Shown: one piece after another, positions 30,519 to 40,022 of the stretch
Layout of the letters: each line of letters begins with the position of its first letter
How positions within the stretch are numbered: position 1 is the first letter of the stretch
From: Schizochytrium sp. TIO01
Lineage: Eukaryota; Sar; Bigyra; Thraustochytrida; Thraustochytriidae
NCBI GenBank assembly: GCA_004764695.1
Contig: SMSO01000006.1
Location: 662,859 to 726,858, forward strand
Reading direction: 5' to 3'
DNA: 64,000 nucleotides
Made by a program: the position numbers and the translations under genes
Notes under the pieces: model-generated
Databases searched by the model: none
What the model was told of the DNA's origin: nothing
Seen by the model: the letters and a program-made list of their open reading frames with translations, nothing else

Positions 30519-32515
30519 AACCAACTTTACGATAATTCATTTTGTTTCTTGCGTTTGCCAAAATGAAAATCCTCGAGACCAAACTAGACCAAATTTATGA
30601 AATGACATTGTGTTGCATAATTATTATAACAGGACCTAGCTCATACAAGAAGTTTACATACCTTGCTTAATGTATCCTCTCAAGCGCCAGCTGCCTTGTA
30701 CTTAATCCCAGCTCGAAAGGTGGGATTGTCACATTTGGCATGTCGTTCTGCTATTTCCTTTTTCTTTTTCTTTGTTTTTTTAAACTCAATATTGCGTCAG
30801 TCGTCGTACGTAACACATTTGACGTCCGGGCCATACTTAAATCTTCCACTCGTCGTTCAAGTCATTGAGGCCCTCATATACTTGACATTGAAAAGGTGCT
30901 TTGTACTATTAGACTAGTAGGGAAACAACTGGAATACTTGCCCTCTGCCCCTTTGTCTCATGCTCGAGTTCAGTTGCTTGAAGATCGATCACTGCTAGAC
31001 TCACTTATGCTGGAGTACCTCAGGATTCTATACTAGAGTTCTTGCTAATGAAAGCCTTATCTATTGTGCACACCTTTCATGGCCCTGAGACCACAAACAC
31101 TTACTAAGTGCCAATTCATATTATTACAAGTAAGTCTGCCCGTGCTCGTTTCCGAGCGTGCGCCTGGTAAAGTGTTGTACTCAGCAAGTGCTGCTAGCTT
31201 TCAGTTAAGTTGCCAATACAGCACCTAGTAGGATTGCAAAGATTTCGGGCTGGCATATTCTACTATTTTGTTACCTTCCTCGCACCTGTGCAAAATTGGC
31301 GTGGCTACCTGCTGCGTGTGAGCTGTTCTAAGGTTGTAGTCTCGCCATGGTAGTGCATGTTTGCTCCTTTACATCCAGGTGCTCTTGTTGGGCTCAGGGT
31401 TGATATCTCTCTCTGCTTCTTATCGAAGCCACGGAATTGTGAGTTTGGCAAGGTAGTCCTCGAGCTCTCCATATATATTTGTTTATATTTATAGTATGCT
31501 AGCTTGCGACCTTCGTGTATTTGTCTCTTTGTGTGGAGTCTGATCATATAATACCTTCCTATTTTAAACCCTGAGACTCCACGATTCCCATTGTGCACGC
31601 GATTCGCCAATCTCGAGATTTAGAACCCCTGAAATAATAATAAGAGTTTATACCAAGTCGCACCTTCTTGCATTCTCCAGGTCTCCCGGAAAGCACCAGT
31701 GAAATTGAAACTATTTGCTCTATCATAGCCTACACCTGGTTGATGCCTTACCACCTAAACCCTTTCGTACTTTATGACCAGATACAAGCTACACATCGAT
31801 CCATAGCTCTCTTGCAGGTTTTCGCGATACTATTGCTATACATGCATAACATTAGTTTTCGCGATGGGAAGCAGGCGCATGCACAAGTCGCGGCGCGTGC
31901 CAACTTTTTCTGCATAAAATGCAGCAAAATCCGGAGCCAGCAGGAAGCAGTATTTTCTTTCAATACAGTTTGCAGGTAGGTACCCTAGATAGGTATGTAA
32001 CTACTATGTCTGTTATAGGAGGCTGCGTGGAATGAACACATGGTGTGATCCTGCAAGGCTAAGGATTAGCATAGGAGGGCATTACACCATTGCTCTTTTA
32101 GTGAACTGTAACTTTCGCTGGGAAAGGAAGAAGAAAACAATAATAGCAAGAGCGAGCGAGCGAGCAAACCACGAACCGAGGCCGCATAAGGTCAGTCTCG
32201 ATCGATCTTTGAGACAGGCTCTGTTAGCAAACAAGTCTGCTTGATCCGGGCGCAGGCATAGTTGGCATAGGACTTGTGAGCTGGCAAGAGCGTTTAAGGG
32301 ACCGTTTGGGGGTCCTGTGCTTTGGTTAGCTGCACGTGCAATCATTTCGATTCTTCACTCTTTCACTCACGCAACAGAGTAAACTAAGAGATACACCGAT
32401 CGATCCACTCGCTGGAAAAACGAAGTTGGTGGGAGGCAACGAGCTACAAAACCTTAAACGATTCGACCTCTGGTGGTGATCCTGATTGAACTCGAGTCGT
32501 ACTTTGCAGTTCAAG
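30519..32515. other. Spacer upstream of the proline-rich repeat gene
   Basis: About 2 kb with no supported gene. Two 101-103-codon ORFs (31305-31610 minus and 31668-31979 plus) show no domain and no common context. GCGA repeats lie near 32150. Confidence 0.45.
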
Positions 32516-34345
32516 ATGGCGGCCAAGATGGACGCCTCGCGAATTCGCGAACTTCTGCTCGATTTTTATCAGACAAATGACCCAGAGCGATTGGCAATGG
32601 GTCTTGATATCTTCTCTATGGTAATTTGGACTCAAAAGCATGGCATCGAAAGCTTGAATGAATTATTGGAGGATCAATATGGCGTTGGAATTGACCCGGA
32701 CAAAAATCTTGGTGGCTCAAAACAGGATTTCAAGCGTTTTAGCACATTGGTAGCAGGCGGTGGAAACCCATTGGAGGCGGCCAAAAGGTTACATATTCGC
32801 GAGAAAGTACAAAGCTTTTATGAAGATCACGACCCAAGCAAACTCAATCGCCTTGATGACTTTGTTCAGTATATTATGCTTCACGGCGCTGATGCGTTCA
32901 ATCGTAAACTGTACAACAAGTATGGCGAAAGCATTGATCTTGACGATGTAGATGTGCCGGCGCAATCTACAAAATCAGTTCGTAAACCACCACCTGCTCC
33001 GCCAAAGAAAGCCCCGCCTCCGCCACCTCCAAAGCGCCGTTCGTCAGGATCTAGTCGGCGCCGATCCCGGAGAAGTGATCTCTCTGGACAACAGGATCAT
33101 GACAACCATGACTCTGATATGAATAGCTTCGGAGAAGCTATTGAGGAGGAACCTCATGAGGATGATATTGACCTCCCCCCTCCTCCCCCTCCTACTGCCT
33201 CAATGGTACGCAGCGAAGGTATCGATGAGACGCGCGCAAAGCTCCGCGAAAAACTTGAAGCCTTTTACTTGGATCACGATCCAGCCAAGCTTACACATCT
33301 GGATGCTATTGTTGATTGGGGAATGGGCATTGGCGAAATACAGCTTGAGGAGAAACTTATCCAGTTGTACGGTTCCGGCTTTGATTCGCCCCCTGGCCGA
33401 AAGGGCAGCAGCGTGTCTGATACTGTACGCCGTTCTCTTCAATCTGTGGCCTCTGCAGCAAGCCGTCTGCGCAAACCAAAGCCCCCTAAGCCTCCTGTTT
33501 TCCACAGGCAGAAACCCACCCCCCCACAAAAGCCAACGCCCCCGCAAAAGCCAACGCCCCCTCAAATGCCAACACCCCCGCAAAAACCTGTGATACAAAC
33601 CCGGCAGAAACCTACACCACCACAGCCTCCTGTGTTTCATAAGCAAGCTGATCCAAACCCTACTCCGATGGTAAGCAGCCCTGGTTTGTGGGGTACCTCA
33701 CCGCCTACATCCCCAGTGTCTAAACCTCCAGCTCCACGCAAGAAACCTACGCCTCCTAAAGCACCTTGGGGAGCCGTGGACCCAAGCTCGAGACCAACGC
33801 CTGCAGTTCGCGCTGAAGAAGATTTGAGGCAAGATACGCCTTGCAACTTTTATGAGCTTGATCTTACAGGTGCCAGCTTTGGTATGTGCAAGTGTGGCTT
33901 CTCTCGGCTGGCCCATGTCAAGGGTTCACCAGAGTACCGCAAAGCCACAGAGGATCGCCAATTTAGAGCCCAGGTTCAGGAAGACAGCGTACGGGGGCGT
34001 GCATCTGTATTTGGTGATGTGGTTGAACACCCTGCAACACCAACACGAACCAACACCCCTCTTGGCACGGAGCCCACCCGTTTTGTGGGTTCATTTTTAT
34101 CGAAAACGACAAAAGATGCAACGCAGGAGCAACCACGCGCCGATGTACGCGCGCATGGAGGCGAAAAGGGCGGTGATGGTCCCTGTGATAACTTCAAGCT
34201 TGATATGTATGGACAATCCTACGGTGTATGTGAGTGTGGATTTCCCCGTGACCAGCACAAGATGTCATATGCGCCGCCTGCGGAGTCAAAATCTCGGGTT
34301 CTGGGAAGCTTTGTAAATCGCTTTTCTCGCCGTGGAACTCGCTAA
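32516..34345 (+). CDS. Proline-rich protein with three FY-x3-DP repeats and two CxC-H fingers
   Basis: A 609-aa protein from ATG in context CAAGATGGCG. Three copies of a helical module of about 50 residues lie at 9-60, 94-141 and 241-290; each has (I/L)RE-, then FYxxxDPxKL (FYQTNDPERL, FYEDHDPSKL, FYLDHDPAKL), a hydrophobic helix, and ends LxxxYGxxxD. Proline-rich linkers follow copy 2 (158-172), precede copy 3 (221-226) and extend from 320 to 425 with KPTPPQ units, typical of SH3/WW or profilin ligands. Two C-terminal modules are spaced identically: C443-x14-C458-x-C460-x6-H467 and C557-x14-C572-x-C574-x6-H581, each with F/Y-LD and G(M/V)C-CGF, compatible with a small zinc-binding finger. 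The finger loosely recalls a Cys-x2-Cys-Phe...His motif in cytoskeletal adaptor proteins. I infer a scaffold, perhaps for actin or membranes. The full architecture is unknown to me. Confidence 0.8.
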   Translation: MAAKMDASRIRELLLDFYQTNDPERLAMGLDIFSMVIWTQKHGIESLNELLEDQYGVGIDPDKNLGGSKQDFKRFSTLVAGGGNPLEAAKRLHIREKVQSFYEDHDPSKLNRLDDFVQYIMLHGADAFNRKLYNKYGESIDLDDVDVPAQSTKSVRKPPPAPPKKAPPPPPPKRRSSGSSRRRSRRSDLSGQQDHDNHDSDMNSFGEAIEEEPHEDDIDLPPPPPPTASMVRSEGIDETRAKLREKLEAFYLDHDPAKLTHLDAIVDWGMGIGEIQLEEKLIQLYGSGFDSPPGRKGSSVSDTVRRSLQSVASAASRLRKPKPPKPPVFHRQKPTPPQKPTPPQKPTPPQMPTPPQKPVIQTRQKPTPPQPPVFHKQADPNPTPMVSSPGLWGTSPPTSPVSKPPAPRKKPTPPKAPWGAVDPSSRPTPAVRAEEDLRQDTPCNFYELDLTGASFGMCKCGFSRLAHVKGSPEYRKATEDRQFRAQVQEDSVRGRASVFGDVVEHPATPTRTNTPLGTEPTRFVGSFLSKTTKDATQEQPRADVRAHGGEKGGDGPCDNFKLDMYGQSYGVCECGFPRDQHKMSYAPPAESKSRVLGSFVNRFSRRGTR

Positions 34346-35167
34346 AAGTCTCTGGCTTTTTGTTTTCTGGTTTAGCGCTCGGCAAATATATGCCAGTTTT
34401 ATTGGGCTTTCTTTGATTCTGATTTTTTTCTCTGATTCTCTTTTCTGATTTTCACCCTATATTGTCAAGCGTTTGGAGGGACCAACTGATTATTGATTGA
34501 ATTCGTACGTAATATGGAAAACGGGTAAATCGCAAATGTCGTTAGAATATGTTTGTTGTGCCAAGAAGGATGACAACAAAGCTCAATTGGTACGCTTTTG
34601 CTATTCCGCAGACCATGTGCGAACCTCTTTGAAAATTTTAGCTTATTTCTATAATGTTTAAAGTTTGTTTTTGTTATAGCAATTTAAAAATTAATGTATT
34701 GGACTTGAACAATTACTGCGATAATACTCTATGTGGAGTGATCCACGAAAGGGCCGGTAGCAAAAGAGAAATAGGGTTTGTAAATGAAAGATCTTAAGAT
34801 TAATTTTTTTTTTCTTGTTTTTTGTGTGACTTTCTGTAAGAGTGTGATCAATAATAAATTACATATTGAGGATACGATAAAAGACCGCCTGTATATGAGC
34901 TTTTGAGTCCTTTAAATTTCCATTGAAAATTCACAACATCCATCGTTTTGCATCGTCTGCATCGTTTGTGCTAGACTAAACTATGAACCCTCCTTATTGT
35001 AACAGAAGAAGAAGCAGAAGAAGATATGGGCATGCCCATTAGGTGAAGTATTATTCGTACACTTTACATGTGATACATTTCTTGTCTACATGAACCCACG
35101 CTCGCTTTCGTCCAATTCAACCGTACGCAGACAAGCATAGAGAAGATTGTTGTAATTCCATGAGACC
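34346..35167. other. Convergent spacer
   Basis: About 820 bp of AT-rich DNA between the repeat-protein and ACBP stops, with a T10 run near 34805 and AGA repeats near 35008-35022. No ORF seen. Confidence 0.5.
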
Positions 35168-35521
35168 TTAGAGCTTAGAACGCAGTATAGTTTTGTGTAC
35201 ACGCTTAACAGCTTCTATCCATTGTGGTTGCGCCTGCGTTAATTCTCGTACATACACATCTTTGGCCTCTTTGGAAGGCATATCCCCAAGGTCCTTCCAA
35301 GCCTTCCACTTAAGGTGTTTAACAAAGTTAATCTTTGATGGTGCTGTTTCTTCGCACGGGCCCTGCGTTGCCTGCTTGAATAGTCCATAAAGCCTCAATT
35401 GCAGTGCCGTATCGTTTGCCACATCCTTTGTCTGGTCAGATGCAACCTTGCCGCTCGCATATGCCACCGCTAGCTCAAACTTTGCAGCGAGCATTTGCTC
35501 CGGACTGGGTTTAGAAGACAT
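35168..35521 (-). CDS. Acyl-CoA-binding protein
   Basis: A 117-aa protein carrying a single ACBP domain, a four-helix cytosolic carrier of long-chain acyl-CoA esters. Key blocks are visible: LQLRLYGLFKQATQG (41-54), KINFVKHLKWKAWKDLGDM (63-81) and the Lys/Tyr ligands around YGLFKQ and Y90. It is slightly longer than the minimal 86-90-aa ACBPs, with about 20 extra residues at the C terminus. The first ATG of the frame, at 35521, is used; the frame extends upstream only through a TTG. The ATG lies two bases after the stop of another minus-strand ORF (see the next entry), so the leader structure is odd. Confidence 0.88.
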   Translation of the reverse strand: MSSKPSPEQMLAAKFELAVAYASGKVASDQTKDVANDTALQLRLYGLFKQATQGPCEETAPSKINFVKHLKWKAWKDLGDMPSKEAKDVYVRELTQAQPQWIEAVKRVHKTILRSKL

Positions 35522-35523
35522 CC

Positions 35524-36117
35524 TCAGTCTTCGCGAGTGATTTCGAAGCAAGCCTCGATTCTCGTCCTGCGCAAGTCTACTTCGAGTGATGTAGCAAACG
35601 AACGGTGAGTTTCCTGAGGAGTATCTTCGGCCAGCTTTGTCTGGAGTCGTTGCTCTAGTTCTGCTCGGTCTGATTTGGTTTTGTTGTTAGTAGGTAAAGT
35701 TTTGATTACCTACGGCACGAAAAGGGCAAAAGAGCCTTTAGGATTCTATAGCTAGTTATAAATTCCCAAAGCGAATGGATACCTCGTATGGATTTTCTCC
35801 ATCATGAAGTGATCCTGGCTGACTTTCGAGCCCTTCTTCGTCGATTTTTTTGGACAATCTAAAATACGTGTCAACCGCACTTCGACAATCCCACTGGGTG
35901 CGATTTCTCAACTTCGAGGAGAAGCTGGAGCAAGGAGGACCGCCTCCCGGATCACTTAATACTAAATTCACAATATGAACGGATTGGCGGAGTTATTGAG
36001 GGGGTCCAAAGTGACGGCCCGAAGGCACTCACTCTCCTCTCTGCTTTGCAGCTTTTCAGAATAAGAAAAGTTGAAAGAGATAATGGTGAAAGAACGAAAA
36101 TGAATAACAATTTTCAT
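35524..36117 (-). CDS. Candidate three-exon small gene just upstream of ACBP (126 aa)
   Basis: Three minus-strand segments can be joined in frame: 36117-36033 (ATG in TTCATGAAA), 35961-35783 and 35640-35524, ending TGA two bases before the ACBP ATG. Splice signals are good: donor GTGAGT at 36032, acceptor GAATTTAG at 35962, donor GAG/GTATCC at 35782, a perfect TACTAAC branch sequence at 35686-35692, and acceptors at 35670 or 35641. The peptide reads as normal protein (for example VDTYFRLSKKIDEEGLES and FATSLEVDLRRTRIEACFEI), but I do not know its family. Alternatively these are leader exons of the ACBP mRNA, with the ORF as an upstream or overlapping frame. The 126-aa model uses the 35641 acceptor; the nearer one at 35670 breaks the frame. 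Confidence 0.35.
35670..35782 (-). other. Probable intron with TACTAAC branch point
   Basis: GTATCC donor, TACTAAC at 35686-35692 and CAAATCAG acceptor on the minus strand, 113 nt. It may belong to the small upstream gene or to the ACBP 5' leader. An alternative acceptor lies at 35641. Confidence 0.5.
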
Positions 36118-36206
36118 GAAAAGCTAATGAATCATGAAAAGCTAATAATCTCATGATTCTGCAAATTTAGAACTGAGAACTGTGACGTCTCGGTGCAGCA
36201 GTGGCC

Positions 36207-37505
36207 ATGGAGAGACTCGAGGTGAGCCCGGATGCCATCTATAGGCCAGTGTTAAGAGACTTTGAGGTCAGGCCCGAGGATGCCCAGCAACGTTTCGAGA
36301 AGTGGCTGCATCGGAACAAGATTGCGGTTTCGAACGTGCGTCAAAAGTCCTCGTTTTTGCCATTTTTATGTTTTCGCGGAGACCTCGAAGTGCGGTTGGA
36401 TGGCGCAATCGGTTATACTGTACACTACATGGTTCGAAAACGTCAAATGGAGCGCACCGATTGGTATGTGCGCCAGAAAATCCTGCTCAACAAGCTGCAC
36501 CTGCCTGACACCTCACCTTTAACTCAGGTTCTCGGATCGTTTGCACAGCCGCGAAATATCGTCAACATGGCTATGTTGCAGACTGACACATCTCGTGGCG
36601 TACGAGACTTTGCAAGTATAGACCAGGCAGGCCCACACGAGGTGCAGGAGGTCATGGCAAGGCCTAATTTTGGTCTTTTCAAGATCCTCACGAAGCTAGA
36701 GCGCCAGGCTGAGGAGCACGCCATGGATTACTTGCTGGAAAACCCAACCGGACATTTTGTAGAGGTTCGCGAAGGCTTTTTCGCACGGGAAGGAGGCGCT
36801 GGAATACATCCTGAGATGCATGAGCGTCGGCCAGATAAGGCGAGAATTCGACACTTGTTTACCCATTTCCACAACCCCACACTTACTCGTCTCGTCTACC
36901 TTCCAGCATATCTTTTTGATTACCAGGTAGCAGGACAACCATTCTTGGCAGTAGTAAATGGTGTTGATGGCCGTTTGGCCGGGGTACGTGGACTTGGGAT
37001 GAACTGGCAGCGTCAGAATGCTGAGAATTTGCGAGCTATAGATGAAAGTCAGAATATACGCGTCCCAACTCTACCACGTTGCTGGCGCAATCACGATCTC
37101 CGTGCGGGCTATGACCCGCGTGATGGTCGAGAAACCTCGTACAATCCTCGTTCCGGTAACGCATGGTGGCGAGAAACTCATTTTAATAATCGGGACTTCC
37201 ATCAGCGTCATCATGGCCAGGCCGAAGGCGAAGAGCAGGAATGGAAACAGGCAGAGCCCCCACCTTCTTCTATAGGCACAATTAAGAGCAAATACGTCTG
37301 GAGCAAATTTGACGACTTTGAGATTCTTGGCTTGGCTCGGATCCCGCCACCTTCTGCGCTCGACATCTCAAAGGCTTTTCGACAGGAAGCAAAAGCTCAT
37401 CACCCAGACATGAATATGCACCGTTCAGACAAGGAGCGTACAGAATGTAATGCTAGGTTCAGGCGAATTCGTCAGGCTTACGTAACATTGCGTCGACTGC
37501 GCTAG
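36207..37505 (+). CDS. Protein with C-terminal J domain and unknown N-terminal domain
   Basis: A 432-aa protein from ATG in the strong context GCCATGGAG (the frame upstream opens only with GTG). The last about 65 residues are a J domain: DFEILGLARIPPPSALDISKAFRQEAKAHHPDMN with the HPD triad at 399-401 and a final helix RFRRIRQAYVTLRRLR. It should stimulate an Hsp70 ATPase. A J domain at the C terminus is less common than at the N terminus. Residues 1-270 are of unknown family, with blocks FRGDLEVRLDGAIGYTVHY and RLVYLPAYLFDYQVAGQPFLAVVNGVDGRLAGVRG; the latter (tyrosine-rich strand, then VNG-G-GxR) resembles strands in bacterial zinc-ribbon membrane proteins. No membrane helix or clear targeting peptide is seen. 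The start is 89 bp from the ATG of the small minus-strand gene model. Confidence 0.82.
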   Translation: MERLEVSPDAIYRPVLRDFEVRPEDAQQRFEKWLHRNKIAVSNVRQKSSFLPFLCFRGDLEVRLDGAIGYTVHYMVRKRQMERTDWYVRQKILLNKLHLPDTSPLTQVLGSFAQPRNIVNMAMLQTDTSRGVRDFASIDQAGPHEVQEVMARPNFGLFKILTKLERQAEEHAMDYLLENPTGHFVEVREGFFAREGGAGIHPEMHERRPDKARIRHLFTHFHNPTLTRLVYLPAYLFDYQVAGQPFLAVVNGVDGRLAGVRGLGMNWQRQNAENLRAIDESQNIRVPTLPRCWRNHDLRAGYDPRDGRETSYNPRSGNAWWRETHFNNRDFHQRHHGQAEGEEQEWKQAEPPPSSIGTIKSKYVWSKFDDFEILGLARIPPPSALDISKAFRQEAKAHHPDMNMHRSDKERTECNARFRRIRQAYVTLRRLR

Positions 37506-37812
37506 CTTAGAGCTAGTACAGCGCGAGTGTTACGCATATATGTGAGGTACTGTAAATGTTTTGTTTTCAATTTTGTTTGTATTCATTGAAAATTTCAATC
37601 GTTGTATAATTATGTTATGTTGACCATGCACTTCAATTTGTATGAATTTATAGGATGGTTATGAATAGTGACAGCTTGCTTCTAAAATTCATTTCTCTAT
37701 ACATAAGCTAACAAATGATAATGACTCGACCTGATGAGTAAGGAATGTAGTGCTACGACAATTTTTTAATTTTGTTTTGTGCATTTTTAGTGCTCCTTAG
37801 TAATTTGTATTT
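37506..37812. other. Convergent spacer
   Basis: AT-rich DNA between the J-protein and apyrase stops. T-rich tracts at 37560-37580 and 37765-37780; no further feature. Confidence 0.5.
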
Positions 37813-38916
37813 TTAGACGAATTCAAGACCCTCAAATTTGAGGGTGTCAATATAAAGAAACCCATCTTCATCTACATTAGGGTCAACATTACGATCAAGA
37901 AGCATGTTACCCTGGGCATCAAAGACTGTGATCCAGGTTGCTTGATCGGTTCCGACCTCGCGAACCTTCAAGGCCAGAAAGTGATCTTCAGAGCCTGGGA
38001 TCTTCCGCATAGCCGTAAATCCGCGATCGGATTGCAGAGGGCCAATTGTTGTGACCCGAATATCCCTAAAGTCGTCCGATGCCGTTAGAAGAATATTGGT
38101 TCCCATTGTTTCGTCTGTAACAGGGTCGTACGGAGTTTGAAGAGAGCGCTTTCGAGGCAAAATGTACCACAAGCGGTTGCGCGGACACCAATGCACAGCT
38201 TCGTGCCAGAGGTAGCCTGTGGTCACATTAGCCGCATACTTGAGTGCTGCGTAAATTTTACCCCAATTTAAGTTTTGAACACGTCCCTGCTGGTCAATCG
38301 TTTTCACCCACTCAGCGTCACGATGAATGATTTCGCCTTCTGCGTTTGCCCACTCCTTGCCGATTGAGCCCACCCAAAGCATATTGTCACGAACAGTGGC
38401 CCATTCGATCTTGCAAGGCTTGACCTTCTCACCATTTCCATCAGCAAGTGCCCATCGCTGGAAAACTTTAGGGTGCGTGTTAGGAGGCGGATCGACGGTG
38501 TCTAGTTTGAAGATAAGTCCTGTGGCATCACACATGGCAAGAATGCGGTCTCCAAACTGAACAAGCTCGCTGAGTTCCATGGACCTGTTCCGCTTGGCAG
38601 TTTCTGACTCCAGAGTGAGCGTGCGGCCCCACTCAATGCTGTATTTTTTCAGGCCATCACCATCATCATGGGCTCTCAGGACTCCCTTACGAAGGTATGA
38701 TCTCCAGAGAAATTCCTGTGGATCTCTGCTGTGAATATCAAGATCGCTGACCATGCTAAACTCGAACTCTCTACCATCAAATAGCAGAAGGCCATCATTG
38801 ACGTTTTCCACATGTCTTTCACGTCCTCCGTAATACTGCCCCCCATCTTCCTCGCACATGGGCCACGCGCTTGCTAGCCCTGCCACCAGGGCTGCAAACA
38901 CTCCGAGCCGCAGCAT
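37813..38916 (-). CDS. Calcium-activated nucleotidase/apyrase (CANT1 family), secretory
   Basis: A 367-aa protein of the apyrase family related to human CANT1 and insect salivary apyrases, five-bladed beta-propeller enzymes that hydrolyse UDP/GDP (and other nucleoside di- and triphosphates) in a calcium-dependent way. The first ATG of the frame (38916) starts a classic signal peptide (MLRLGVFAALVAGLASA), so the protein enters the ER/Golgi or is secreted. Family blocks follow in order: SELVQFGDRILAMCDATGLIF, KIEWATVRDNMLWVGSIGKEW, LNWGKIYAAL, GYLWHEAVHWCPRNRLWYILPRK, DETMGTNILL, RGFTAMRKIPGSEDHFLALK and a final WITVFDAQGNMLL. In the Golgi such enzymes remove UDP left by glycosyltransferases; that role is inferred. 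Confidence 0.92.
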   Translation of the reverse strand: MLRLGVFAALVAGLASAWPMCEEDGGQYYGGRERHVENVNDGLLLFDGREFEFSMVSDLDIHSRDPQEFLWRSYLRKGVLRAHDDGDGLKKYSIEWGRTLTLESETAKRNRSMELSELVQFGDRILAMCDATGLIFKLDTVDPPPNTHPKVFQRWALADGNGEKVKPCKIEWATVRDNMLWVGSIGKEWANAEGEIIHRDAEWVKTIDQQGRVQNLNWGKIYAALKYAANVTTGYLWHEAVHWCPRNRLWYILPRKRSLQTPYDPVTDETMGTNILLTASDDFRDIRVTTIGPLQSDRGFTAMRKIPGSEDHFLALKVREVGTDQATWITVFDAQGNMLLDRNVDPNVDEDGFLYIDTLKFEGLEFV

Positions 38917-39973
38917 CTTGACCAAAAGCCCTCCGACGCTTTCAACCTTAAGCTTCTCCACACCAGCAGATTACACGATTGATCCTTCCCCGCCAATCCT
39001 CACAATAGGCAAGAAAAGTCCAATCTTTGTACGACAAGTAGCAATCTGCCTCGAATCAGAACCGAAGCTAGTTTGCTTCAATCATCAATCTTCAGTACCA
39101 AACAATGAGCACTCCATGCACTCCAGAATCACATAGATCATAGTTTCAAGTTTCCATTTCAAAAATTATGTAAGTGAAAGATTAGGGGTCACTAGGATAC
39201 CTACTAATGAATACTTGCTACGGGGAACGTACTGCCACTTGGCAAGCGCCGAATAAATAAACTACGGCGCTCATTTTCAGACACCTTGCAAATAAAATAC
39301 GCAGAACCGTACCTTTGGAATGATACGGGTACACTCTTATAGTAGTGTCTAGGTAAGGACCATATGCCTTCTTATACTAGGAATAAGCAGGAAGGAATGA
39401 GGAGGAAGGAAGTCAATTTGCCAAAGTCCAAACTCGCCGCGCCGTCGTGCATTCCGCGCCGCTTTGGCCAGTCGCTGGGCGTTGGGTGAAGCCTGGGCGC
39501 TCTTGAAGGCTTTGGTTTTGAAGTTTAGATCTGGTTAGAGGCCTGCGGAGTCTGCAGCTGCCCGGTCGTCTGCAAGACTTGCAATCGGCCAAGTCGCCCA
39601 GCTCTGTGCGAGTGATTCAAAGTATACGGCGCGAGATAAACGTCGTAGCCGAGCAAATACAGGGACGTTGTTGAGATTGGACTCATTTGTGCCTTGACGG
39701 GCAAGGACCTTTGTTGTGTTGGGGCTTTTTGTGTGTTTTGAGATCTTAGTTTACGAAGTACTTTTCGTGCACGTGCGATTGATCTTGAAACCAAATATCC
39801 AAGTGGATACGTAGATCTACATTAAACACTCGCGCACGGTCAAATCAGCAGGTGGGAATTGCAAAAAGAAGCTGCGTAAGGCATTCAATAATCTCTGAAT
39901 AGGTGGGCGTTCAGAAAGTGATAGGGATCAGAACTCATTCAGGTTGCGAAGCTGGATTTGCCCTAGGCACGTG
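38917..39973. other. Divergent spacer between apyrase and CHMP4 genes
   Basis: About 1.05 kb. A GC-rich stretch at 39425-39515 and an 89-codon minus ORF (39525-39794) that lacks a start ATG are the only notable parts; neither is recognised. Confidence 0.45.
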
Positions 39974-39979
39974 TATAAG
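39974..39979 (+). promoter_or_regulatory. TATA box of the CHMP4 gene
   Basis: TATAAG lies 49 bp before the CHMP4 ATG, which would give a leader of about 20 nt if transcription starts 30 bp downstream. CACGTG (E-box-like) sits immediately upstream at 39968-39973. Confidence 0.4.
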
Positions 39980-40022
39980 TATCAAGTTTTGCGTTGGTGC
40001 TTCGCCAAACTTATAAGTAAAA

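Noticed and set aside
33141-33646. Long ORFs in alternate frames inside the proline-rich gene
   Set aside because: They are shadows of the CCN-rich codon usage of the real frame.
38917-38961. N-terminal extension of the apyrase frame
   Set aside because: It opens only with GTG and would bury the clear signal peptide behind 15 polar residues; the ATG at 38916 fits better.
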